Below, one piece after another: positions 27,817 to 34,548 of a stretch of 34,548 bases of DNA; the first letter of the stretch is position 1, and the number at the start of each line of letters is the position of its first letter. Under the pieces are notes generated by a model that saw only the letters and a program-made list of their open reading frames with translations, was not told the origin of the DNA and ran no database searches. The position numbers and the translations under genes are program-made. This DNA comes from Streptomyces otsuchiensis (GTDB lineage Bacteria; Actinomycetota; Actinomycetes; Streptomycetales; Streptomycetaceae), in NCBI RefSeq assembly GCF_004305975.1, contig NZ_BHZI01000020.1, positions 1 to 34,548 of the forward strand. Reading direction: 5' to 3'.

Positions 27817-29064
27817 TCAGGGCGCGGCGGCCGGGACCACCCGTCCGGTGACCTCGCCGAGGCCGATACGGGCGCCCTCGGCGCCCGGGGCCCACGCGGT
27901 GATGGTGACCTCGTCGCCGTCCTCCAGGAACGTCCGGCTGTCGTCGGCCAGTTCGACCGGATCGCGACCCGACCAGGTCAGCTCCAGCAGGCAGCCGCGC
28001 TCGCGCACCTCCGGGCCCGAGACGGTGCCGGAGGCGAAGAGGTCGCCAGTGCGCAGCGACGCGCCGTTGACGGTCATGTGCGCCAACTGCTGTGCCGCCG
28101 TCCAGTACATGGCCGCGAACGGCGGCTCGGCGATCACCTCACCGTTGAGCCGGACCGTCAGACGCAGGTCCAGCCCGGAGGGCTCCACCCCGCTGCCCTC
28201 ACCGTCCGCGAGATAGGGGAGCAGCTCGTGGCTGCGCGCGGGCGGGGCGATCCGGGCGGCGTCGAGTGCGTCCAGCGGGGTGATCCACGCGGAGACCGAG
28301 GTCGCGAACGACTTCCCGAGGAAGGGGCCCAACGGCACGTACTCCCACGCCTGCACGTCCCGCGCCGACCAGTCGTTGAGCAGGCAGACGCCGAAGACAT
28401 GGTCACGGAGGGAGGTCTGCGGCGCCGGCACACCGGGGGCGGCGGGCGTGCCGACGACGAAGCCGACCTCGGCCTCGATGTCCAGCCGCCGGGACGGCCC
28501 GAAGTCGGGGGCGGTGGCGTCGGGCGCCTTCCGCTGGCCGTTGGGGCGCGTCACGGGCGTGCCCGTGACCACCACCGTGCCCGCGCGGCCGTGGTAACCG
28601 ATCGGCATGTGCTTCCAGTTGGGCGTCAGCGGCTCGCCGTCGGGCCGGAACATCCGGCCCACGTTGGAGGCGTGGTGCTCGCTCGCGTAGAAGTCCACGT
28701 AGTCGGCGACCTCGAACGGCAGGTGCAGCGTGACGTCCTCGTCCAGCGGCCGCAACACGCCGTCGGCGGCAAGCTGTTCGCGCCGCGCGGAGTCGGTCAG
28801 CCAGGAGCGGAGCGCGGCGCGCACCTGCTGCCAGACCGGCCGTCCCGCCGCCAGCAGCGGGTTGAGGGTGGCGGCGGACAGCAGCTCGGCATGCGGGTCG
28901 CCGGCCGCGGTGGCGGCGGCCCCCGCGTCCAGGACCCAGGAGCCGTAGCGGACCCCGATCCGGCGCCGGTCGGGCGCGTCGCCGGTGGTGAAGACGCCGT
29001 AGGGCAGGTTGTCCGGGCCGAAGAGGTCGTCCTCGGCCACGTCGGGCAGGCTCACGTCAGACAT
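27817..29064 (-). CDS. fahA: fumarylacetoacetase
   Basis: This 415-aa enzyme splits fumarylacetoacetate into fumarate and acetoacetate, the last step of tyrosine and homogentisate breakdown. All the residues known from the mouse enzyme appear, shifted by two: D124 and H131 in DFYASEHHASNVGRMFR (metal ligand and catalytic base), E197 and E199 in RLDIEAEVGF and D231 in LLNDWSARD (metal ligands). The N-terminal SH3-like domain and C-terminal FAH fold are complete. The ATG at 29064 is preferred over the in-frame ATG at 29070 because a TAGGGT -10 lies exactly six bases upstream of it, predicting a leaderless mRNA. Other tyrosine-catabolism genes are not in the window. Confidence 0.95.
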   Translation of the reverse strand: MSDVSLPDVAEDDLFGPDNLPYGVFTTGDAPDRRRIGVRYGSWVLDAGAAATAAGDPHAELLSAATLNPLLAAGRPVWQQVRAALRSWLTDSARREQLAADGVLRPLDEDVTLHLPFEVADYVDFYASEHHASNVGRMFRPDGEPLTPNWKHMPIGYHGRAGTVVVTGTPVTRPNGQRKAPDATAPDFGPSRRLDIEAEVGFVVGTPAAPGVPAPQTSLRDHVFGVCLLNDWSARDVQAWEYVPLGPFLGKSFATSVSAWITPLDALDAARIAPPARSHELLPYLADGEGSGVEPSGLDLRLTVRLNGEVIAEPPFAAMYWTAAQQLAHMTVNGASLRTGDLFASGTVSGPEVRERGCLLELTWSGRDPVELADDSRTFLEDGDEVTITAWAPGAEGARIGLGEVTGRVVPAAAP

Positions 29065-29070
29065 GGCCAT

Positions 29071-29076
29071 ACCCTA
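29071..29076 (-). promoter_or_regulatory. predicted -10 for a leaderless fahA mRNA
   Basis: TAGGGT on the minus strand matches TAGNNT, with exactly six bases (ATGGCC) before the ATG at 29064. The alternative ATG at 29070 abuts the -10 and could not be transcribed from this promoter. Confidence 0.55.
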
Positions 29077-29227
29077 CGGCCCGGTACCCGGCGCGCGGCC
29101 GGTCCGAACGGGGCGTCCGCGGACCGGCGCACGCCGCGCGGCCCGCACCTCGCGGGCCCGCGGCCCGACGGGGGCATGACAGTCGCCACAGCCGGTATGC
29201 GCTGGCGGCGGGCGGGGGCCGACCGGA

Positions 29228-29233
29228 TACCCT
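29228..29233 (+). promoter_or_regulatory. predicted -10 of the polyprenyl synthase gene
   Basis: TACCCT lies 36 bases before the GTG at 29270, giving a leader of about 30 nt that includes AGGAG. The -35 region is not clear. Confidence 0.35.
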
Positions 29234-29269
29234 GCGGGGGACAACGCACCGGAGACAGGAGAAGCGCTC

Positions 29270-30280
29270 GTGACCGTCGTGGGGCCCTTCGGGGTGAGCG
29301 TGCGGGACCAGGCACTGGAGGCTGATCTCCAGGCCGGTCTGGCCGCGGTCGAGGCGGGCCTGATCGAGGCCACCAAGAGCGACGTGTCGTTCCTGAACGA
29401 GACCGCCCAGCACCTGGTGCGCGCGGGGGGCAAGAGGTTCCGTCCGCTGCTGGTCATGCTGGCCGCACAGTTCGCCGACCCGCACGCGCCCGGCGTGGTG
29501 CCCTCGGCCGTGGTCGTGGAGCTGACCCATCTGGCGACGCTGTACCACGACGACGTGATGGACGAGGCGGACGTGCGGCGCGGCGTCGCCAGCGCCAACG
29601 CGCGGTGGGACAACTCCGTCGCCGTGCTCACCGGCGACTTCCTCTTCTCCCGCGCCTCCGGCATCGTCGCCGGACTGGGCCCCGAGGCGGTCCGGATACA
29701 GGCCGAGGCGTTCGAGCGGCTCGTCACCGGCCAGATCCTGGAGACCGCCGGGCCACGCCCGGGGGACGACCCGATCGACCACCACCTGGACGTGATCGCC
29801 GGCAAGACCGGCTCGCTGATCGCCGTCTCCGGGCGGTTCGGCTCACTGCTGTCGGGCGCCGACGACGCCACCGTCCACACCCTGACCCAGTTCGGCGAGC
29901 GCATCGGCGTGGCCTTCCAGCTAGCCGACGACGTCCTCGACATCGCCAGCGACAGCCACGAATCCGGCAAGACCCCCGGCACCGACCTGCGGGAGGGCAT
30001 CCCCACCCTGCCGGTGCTGCGGCTGCGCCGGCAGGCCGAGCAGAGCGGCTCCGCCGAGGACCGGGCCCTGGTCGAACTGCTCGACTCCGACCTCACCGAC
30101 GACGCCCGGCATGCCGACGCGCTGGCCGGACTGCGCGCCCACCCGGCGCTGGAGTCGGCGCGGGCCGACGCCCTGCGCTACGCCGCCTCGGCGCGCGAGA
30201 CGCTGGCGCCGCTGCCCGACATCCCCGCGAAGGCGGCGCTGGCCGGCCTCTGCGACGCGGTCGCCGACCGTACGGCCTGA
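29270..30280 (+). CDS. long-chain polyprenyl diphosphate synthase
   Basis: This 336-aa trans-prenyltransferase starts at GTG 29270 with AGGAG about nine bases upstream. The first Asp-rich motif is DDVMD (94-98, in LYHDDVMDEAD) and the second DDVLD (220-224, in QLADDVLD); GGKRFRPLL (53-61) binds isopentenyl diphosphate, and KTGSLIAVS and the late GKTPGTDLREG loop are also typical. Small residues occupy positions before the first motif (A89, T90), which favours a long product. In actinomycetes such enzymes supply the nonaprenyl side chain of menaquinone-9; the exact chain length is inference. Its place shortly downstream of nuo fits a role in making the quinone that complex I reduces. Confidence 0.92.
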   Translation: MTVVGPFGVSVRDQALEADLQAGLAAVEAGLIEATKSDVSFLNETAQHLVRAGGKRFRPLLVMLAAQFADPHAPGVVPSAVVVELTHLATLYHDDVMDEADVRRGVASANARWDNSVAVLTGDFLFSRASGIVAGLGPEAVRIQAEAFERLVTGQILETAGPRPGDDPIDHHLDVIAGKTGSLIAVSGRFGSLLSGADDATVHTLTQFGERIGVAFQLADDVLDIASDSHESGKTPGTDLREGIPTLPVLRLRRQAEQSGSAEDRALVELLDSDLTDDARHADALAGLRAHPALESARADALRYAASARETLAPLPDIPAKAALAGLCDAVADRTA

Positions 30281-30579
30281 CCGGCGAAGGGTCCGGGGCG
30301 TCGCAGGGTCCGGGGCGCAGGCATTCCGGACTCCGGGACACCGGGGCACCGGGACGTGACCCGACCTGCGCCGACCCTCCGGGACGCGGCCGTCCCCGTC
30401 CGCCGATGTCCGGGACACCCCTAGGGGCCCGGAGGGGCACGGCGCGGTGGCGTCCTACCGTCGGATGACACGGAAGGCAACCCGTGGGCCGACGTTTTCT
30501 CCGCTTCTCCACGATGGAATCAGTACTGCCCGGAGCGAAACCGGGAAGGATCGCCTGGGGCCGAGGAGATGGGGACAAG
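30281..30579. other. intergenic region before the LolA-like gene
   Basis: This 299-bp gap holds a 13-nt direct repeat AGGGTCCGGGGCG (30288-30300 and 30305-30317). The lower-GC stretch 30450-30530 probably contains the promoter of the next gene, but no hexamer pair is convincing. No clear terminator for the polyprenyl synthase gene is seen. Confidence 0.4.
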
Positions 30580-31467
30580 ATGGCAATGGACAAGAAGCTC
30601 CGCCGGACCGTCGTGGCGGGCTCGGTGGTGTGCGGCATCGGACTGGTCGGAGCAGGGGTGTACCCGGCGCTGGCCAGCGACCGCGGACCGGAGCTTCCCG
30701 GCATCAGCGCCGAGGAGCTGCTGGTGAAGGTCACCGAGTCCGACGCCGACCAGCTCAGCGGCACGGTGCGCGTCGACCTCGGCCTGAACGTGCCGGCGCT
30801 CGGCGCGCTCGGCGACAACCTCGACGGCCCCTCCGCCCGGCTCGCCTCCCTGGCGACGGGCAACAGCACCCTGCGGGTCGCCGTGGACGGCCCCGAGCGT
30901 CAGCGGATCGCCATCGCGGACGGCTCGGAGGAGTTCAGCGTCATCCACAACGCGGGTGACGTCTGGATGTACGACAGCGCCGGCAACACCGCCTACCACG
31001 CCGAGATCCCCGAGGAGGAGCTCGCGGAGGCCGCCGACGAGGCCGCGGCGGAGGCCGAGCGCCGGCACGGCGCGGCCGGCGAGTTCGCGACTCTCACCCC
31101 GCAGGAGCTGGCGCAGCGGTTCCTCGCCGAGGCGGACGAGCACGCCGACATCACGGTCGACGGCACCGCCAAGGTCGCGGGCCAGAGCGCCTACCAGCTG
31201 GTGGTGACGCCGCACGAGACCGTCGAGAACGGCTACGCGGCCGTCGACTCGGTGCGGATCTCGGTCGACGCCGAGACCGGGCTGCCGCTCGCCGTCACCG
31301 TCCAGGGCCCGGAAGGCACCGTCGCCGACGTGGCGTTCACCCACATCCGTTACGAGCAGCCGGCGGGCGGCAGCTTCTACTTCACGCCGCCGCAGGGCGC
31401 CGACGTGGTCGACCTCAACACCGAGAACCCGCTGGAGGGCTTCGGCGGAGGGCTGCTCGACCACTGA
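30580..31467 (+). CDS. secreted LolA-like protein
   Basis: This 295-aa protein starts at ATG 30580; GAGGAG lies eleven bases upstream, and ATG 30586 is an alternative. Residues about 1-31 are a signal peptide (KKLRRTVVAG, hydrophobic core, YPALAS). The cysteine inside it is not a lipobox. The rest is beta-rich with the pattern of the LolA/LppX-like fold: LRVAVDGPERQRIAI, DVWMYDSAGNTAYH, AYQLVVTP, VRISVDAETGLPLAVTVQG, and a C-terminal SFYFTPPQGADVVDL. A charged Ala/Glu helix interrupts it at about 142-165. In LolA-type proteins an incomplete barrel binds lipid; whether this Gram-positive homologue does is unknown. Similar proteins in Streptomyces are annotated as LolA family or DUF2092. Confidence 0.75.
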   Translation: MAMDKKLRRTVVAGSVVCGIGLVGAGVYPALASDRGPELPGISAEELLVKVTESDADQLSGTVRVDLGLNVPALGALGDNLDGPSARLASLATGNSTLRVAVDGPERQRIAIADGSEEFSVIHNAGDVWMYDSAGNTAYHAEIPEEELAEAADEAAAEAERRHGAAGEFATLTPQELAQRFLAEADEHADITVDGTAKVAGQSAYQLVVTPHETVENGYAAVDSVRISVDAETGLPLAVTVQGPEGTVADVAFTHIRYEQPAGGSFYFTPPQGADVVDLNTENPLEGFGGGLLDH

Positions 31468-31484
31468 GCGGCCTGACGGGAATT

Positions 31485-31524
31485 GCCGGGGCCCGGCGGA
31501 CCGAACGGTCCGCCGGGCCCCGGC
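31485..31524. terminator. 18-bp perfect hairpin after the LolA-like gene
   Basis: Arms 31485-31502 and 31507-31524 are exact reverse complements around a GAAC loop, 17 bases after the stop codon. Confidence 0.8.
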
Positions 31525-31526
31525 GC

Positions 31527-31673
31527 GTGGGTCACCCCGGCGCTCCCGCCACCGCGGTTCAGCCCGCGACGGCGGCGGGCGCGGAGTACGGCCGCGGGCC
31601 GGTCCGGCGGGCCCTCCAGGACCGCTGGTACTTCGGCCGGCATCGGCACGGGGACATCCTGCCCGGCGGCTGA
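31527..31673 (+). CDS. possible 48-aa ORF between the LolA-like gene and metE
   Basis: A GTG at 31527 opens a 48-codon frame ending [17 protein letters not shown]. Nearly all third positions are G or C, as in real genes here, and the C-terminal half has a protein-like composition. However, there is no ribosome site, since the GTG directly follows the terminator hairpin. It may be a remnant of a lost gene or chance. I recognise no family. Confidence 0.2.
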   Translation: MGHPGAPATAVQPATAAGAEYGRGPVRRALQDRWYFGRHRHGDILPGG

Positions 31674-31722
31674 CCACCGACGACCGTCAAGGCGAGCGAC
31701 CACCGGGGCCCCACCGGCCCAC

Positions 31723-31761
31723 GGCGCCGGCCCGGAGGACGTGATCCCCCGGGCCGGTGCC
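31723..31761 (-). terminator. metE terminator hairpin
   Basis: A 13-bp stem with one G-T pair (31723-31735 with 31749-31761), extended by an inner GGA/TCC pairing, lies 14 bases past the metE stop on the minus strand. Confidence 0.6.
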
Positions 31762-31775
31762 GCCCGACGTCGTGC

Positions 31776-34097
31776 TCAGCCGTCGGTGCCCAGCGACTCA
31801 CGGGTGGTGCGGGCGGCGGTGACCAGGTTCTCCAGGGCGGAGCGCACCTCCGGCCAGCCACGGGTCTTCAGACCGCAGTCCGGGTTGACCCACAGCCGTT
31901 CGGCGGGGATCGCCGCCAGGCCCTTGCGGAGCAGCCCCGCGGCCTCCTCGGCGTCCGGCACCCGGGGCGAGTGGATGTCGTAGACACCCGGTCCCACCTC
32001 GCGCGGGTAGCCGTGCGAGGCCAGCTCGCCCGCGACCTGCATGTGCGAACGGGCCGCCTCCAGGCTGATCACGTCCGCGTCGAGGTCGTCGATCGCGGAG
32101 ATGATGTCGCCGAACTCGGCGTAGCACATGTGGGTGTGGATCTGGGTGTCCGGACGTACCCCGCTGGTCGCCAGCCGGAACGCCTCGGTGGCCCAGGCCA
32201 GGTATCCGGGCCGGTCGGCGGCGCGCAGCGGCAGTGTCTCCCGGAGCGCCGGCTCGTCCACCTGGATGACCGAGGTGCCGGCCCGCTCCAGGTCGTCGAC
32301 CTCGTCGCGCAGGGCGAGCGCCACCTGCCGCGCGGTCTCCCCCTCGGGCTGGTCGTCGCGGACGAACGACCAGGCCAGCATGGTGACCGGGCCGGTCAGC
32401 ATGCCCTTGACCGGGCGGTCGGTCAGCGACTGGGCGAACTTCGTCCAGCCGACCGTCATCGGCTCGGGACGGGAGATGTCCCCGGCGAGGATCGGCGGGC
32501 GCACATAGCGGGTGCCGTAGGACTGCACCCAGCCGTGCCGGGTTGCCAGGTAGCCGTTCAGCTGCTCGGCGAAGTACTGCACCATGTCGTTGCGTTCGGG
32601 CTCGCCGTGCACCAGGACGTCGAGTCCGGCCTTCTCCTGGAAGGAGATGACCTCGCGGATCTCGGCCGCGATGCGCTCGTCGTAGCCGTCGGCGTCGATC
32701 CGGCCGGCGCGCAGGTCGGCGCGGGCCGACCGCAGTTCGCCCGTCTGCGGGAACGAACCGATGGTCGTCACCGGCAGCAGCGGAAGCCCGAGCTTGGCCC
32801 GCTGGGCGACGGCCCGCTCCGGGTAGGGCAGGCCGCGGTCGGCGTCGGCCGCCGTGACGGCCGCGGCGCGGGCGCGCACCGCCGGGTCGTGGGTGAGCGA
32901 GGAGCCCGCCCGCGAGGCCAGGTCGGCGGCGTTGGCGCGCAGCCGGGCGGTGACGGTGTCGGTGCCCTCGGCCAGTCCCCGCGCCAGGGTGACGGCCTCG
33001 TCGGCCTTCTGCCGGGCGAACGCCAGCCAGCGGGCGAACTGCGGGTCGATGTCCCGCTCGGCCGAGGCGTCCAGGGGGACGTGCAGCAGCGAGCAGGAGG
33101 GCGCGACGTCCACCCGGTCGGCCAGGCCCAGCAGCGTGGCCAGCACGCTGAGGGACGCCGACAGGTCGTTGATCCAGACGTTGCGGCCGTCGATGACACC
33201 GGCGATCAGCCGCTTGCCGGGCAGGCCGCCCGCCGCCGCGATGGCGTCGAGGTTGGCGGCGGCCCGGCCGGTGAAGTCGATCGCCAGGCCCTCCACCGGG
33301 GCCTTGGCCAGCACCGGCAGCGCCTCGCCGAGCCGGTCGAAGTAGGAGGCGACGACCAGCCGGGGGCGGTCCTCCAGCGCGCCGAGGTCGCGCAACGCGC
33401 GGGTGGCGGCGTTGAGTTCGGCCGGAGTGCGGTCCTGGACCAGCGCCGGCTCGTCCAGCTGCACCCACTCCGCGCCGGCGGCGCGGAGGTCGGCCAGGAC
33501 CTCCGCGTACACCGGCAGCAGCCGGTCCAGCAGTGTCAGCGGGTCGAACGACGGGTCCACGCCCGGCGCCGGCTTGGACAACAGCAGGTACGTGACGGGC
33601 CCGACGAGGACCGGGCGGGCGGCCAGCCCGAGCGCGAGCGCCTCCCGCAGCTCCCCGACCTGCTTGGCGGAGTCTGCCGAGAAGACCGTGTCAGGGCCCA
33701 ACTCGGGCACGAGGTAGTGGTAGTTGGTGTCGAACCACTTGGTCATCTCCAGCGGCGCCACATCCTGGGTGCCGCGCGCCATCGCGAAGTAGCCGTCCAG
33801 GGCGTCGTCCTGGTACGCCTCACGGTGCCGGGCCGGCACCGCCCCGACCATCACGCTGGTGTCCAGCACATGGTCGTAGAACGAGAAGTCCCCGGTCGGG
33901 ACCTCCCGGACGCCGGTCTCGGCGAGCTGCCGCCAGTTCTCCCGGCGCAGGCCCGCCGCAGTCTCCTGGAGCGACGCGGCCGTGACCGTGCCCTTCCAGT
34001 AACCCTCGACGGCCTTCTTCAGCTCCCGGTTCCCGCCCTGCCGGGGGTAACCGTGGACGGTCGCCCCCGCTGCCGCGGCTGCGGACTTCGGTGTCAC
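31776..34097 (-). CDS. metE: cobalamin-independent methionine synthase
   Basis: This 773-aa enzyme transfers a methyl group from 5-methyltetrahydrofolate (polyglutamate) to homocysteine without B12. The zinc ligands that bind homocysteine are visible as H656 and C658 (HTHMCYAEF), E680 (ISLEAAR) and C741 (NPDCGLKTR). Other signatures are the N-terminal [26 protein letters not shown], the internal [12 protein letters not shown] that opens the second barrel, and YDIHSPRVP. The GTG at 34097 has AAGGAG eight bases upstream. A cobalamin riboswitch precedes it, so the enzyme is presumably made only when B12 is scarce and the B12-dependent MetH cannot work. Confidence 0.97.
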   Translation of the reverse strand: MTPKSAAAAAGATVHGYPRQGGNRELKKAVEGYWKGTVTAASLQETAAGLRRENWRQLAETGVREVPTGDFSFYDHVLDTSVMVGAVPARHREAYQDDALDGYFAMARGTQDVAPLEMTKWFDTNYHYLVPELGPDTVFSADSAKQVGELREALALGLAARPVLVGPVTYLLLSKPAPGVDPSFDPLTLLDRLLPVYAEVLADLRAAGAEWVQLDEPALVQDRTPAELNAATRALRDLGALEDRPRLVVASYFDRLGEALPVLAKAPVEGLAIDFTGRAAANLDAIAAAGGLPGKRLIAGVIDGRNVWINDLSASLSVLATLLGLADRVDVAPSCSLLHVPLDASAERDIDPQFARWLAFARQKADEAVTLARGLAEGTDTVTARLRANAADLASRAGSSLTHDPAVRARAAAVTAADADRGLPYPERAVAQRAKLGLPLLPVTTIGSFPQTGELRSARADLRAGRIDADGYDERIAAEIREVISFQEKAGLDVLVHGEPERNDMVQYFAEQLNGYLATRHGWVQSYGTRYVRPPILAGDISRPEPMTVGWTKFAQSLTDRPVKGMLTGPVTMLAWSFVRDDQPEGETARQVALALRDEVDDLERAGTSVIQVDEPALRETLPLRAADRPGYLAWATEAFRLATSGVRPDTQIHTHMCYAEFGDIISAIDDLDADVISLEAARSHMQVAGELASHGYPREVGPGVYDIHSPRVPDAEEAAGLLRKGLAAIPAERLWVNPDCGLKTRGWPEVRSALENLVTAARTTRESLGTDG

Positions 34098-34104
34098 GTG
34101 ACTC

Positions 34105-34159
34105 TCCTTCGCGAGTCGTGCGGATACGACCCCGGGACGACCCGTTCAGGCGCGAAGGA
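34105..34159 (-). promoter_or_regulatory. predicted SD-sequestering expression platform of metE
   Basis: In the minus-strand leader, TCCTTCGCG (from 34159-34151) is exactly complementary over nine bases to CGCGAAGGA (34113-34105), which contains the metE Shine-Dalgarno sequence. Pairing would hide the ribosome site. No terminator-like U-tract is seen between the aptamer and metE, so control is more likely at translation than at transcription. Confidence 0.55.
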
Positions 34160-34272
34160 ACGCGTGCGGCCGCCGACGGCCGGGCACGCCGCGTGGCGCG
34201 CCGCGTCGGTCCGCGTGTGCTCCGACCCGCCCTCGAGGGTCACCGAGATCGCCGCACGCCAGGTGGCGCGCG

Positions 34273-34480
34273 GGCAGTGGCAGGTCTTCGGACTCATGGG
34301 CCGGCCGTACACGTCAGGACGTGTACGGCGCCTACTGGCCGTCGCTTCCCGGACGCGGCACGTCCAGTGCGTGTGACGGCGGTCGTTCCCACTCACCGCT
34401 GCGGGGCAGTCCCGGATTCCCACCGGGTTCCCTCTTGCGACGCGCCTGCCTGGCGGGCAGGGCGAACCGACTGCGTCTTC
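34273..34480 (-). ncRNA. cobalamin riboswitch in the metE leader
   Basis: Read on the minus strand the leader contains the core blocks of the B12 riboswitch in order: GGGAACCCGGTGGGAATCC, GACTGCCCCGCAGCGGTGAG, the GGGAAGCGACGGCCAGTAGG block, and the closing GAGTCCGAAGACCTGCC. The boundaries are approximate. An element of this class upstream of metE is well known in actinobacteria and shuts the gene off when cobalamin is present. Confidence 0.93.
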
Positions 34481-34481
34481 C

Positions 34482-34511
34482 AGGCTAGGCGCTCCGGGCC
34501 GACCCCGACAG
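34482..34511 (-). promoter_or_regulatory. predicted metE promoter
   Basis: On the minus strand, TAGCCT (34482-34487) is a TAGNNT -10 and CTGTCG (34506-34511) a -35 with 18-bp spacing. The start near 34475 is just ahead of the riboswitch aptamer. Nothing further is recognised from 34512 to the right edge. Confidence 0.55.
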
Positions 34512-34548
34512 ACCGCGACCGCATGACGGACGCGGGCGGGGTGGGGAT

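Noticed and set aside
30450-30579. Sigma-E type promoter before the LolA-like gene
   Set aside because: An AAC-like -35 is visible near 30479, but the -10 does not fit the consensus at the right spacing.

Overview
The window is very GC-rich actinobacterial chromosome, most likely Streptomyces or a close relative. The signs are GC-saturated third codon positions, many GTG starts, 1-8 bp translational overlaps, TANNNT -10 elements (several placed for leaderless mRNAs), a Rex-type operator before a complete nuo operon, and families typical of Streptomyces (DUF6879, NB-ARC/TPR regulators, PspAB-HtpX).

Positions 1-8305 lie on the minus strand. First is a three-gene unit: an 89-aa protein, a DUF6879 protein and a STAND (NB-ARC plus helical repeat) protein that runs off the left edge. 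The STAND protein starts with a short VQAG-type motif resembling amyloid signalling motifs of bacterial NLR-like proteins. Next come a secreted coiled-coil NlpC/P60 peptidase with strong hairpins behind it, a divergent stand-alone HemC paralogue, the HtpX membrane protease with its usual partner PspAB, and a TSUP permease.

Positions 8787-25214 (plus strand) hold the complete 14-gene nuoA-N operon for proton-pumping NADH:quinone oxidoreductase. It has a TAGGAT -10, a Rex-like operator overlapping the predicted transcription start, and a perfect 22-bp terminator hairpin. Several subunits carry actinobacterial low-complexity tails.

Positions 25337-27387 (minus) hold three tandem lipoproteins that look like diverged paralogues, sharing a G-[IV]-W motif and a cysteine pair 17-18 residues apart. 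After them come fumarylacetoacetase (minus, tyrosine catabolism), a long-chain polyprenyl diphosphate synthase (plus, probably for the menaquinone side chain used by complex I) and a secreted LolA-like protein (plus).

The right end holds metE (minus), the B12-independent methionine synthase. A cobalamin riboswitch lies in its leader, and an upstream leader segment is exactly complementary to the metE Shine-Dalgarno region, pointing to B12-controlled translation.

No tRNA, rRNA, insertion sequence, CRISPR array or prophage gene was seen. The best candidates for something undescribed are the STAND/DUF6879 unit and the lipoprotein triplet. All calls come from reading the sequence; no database search was run.
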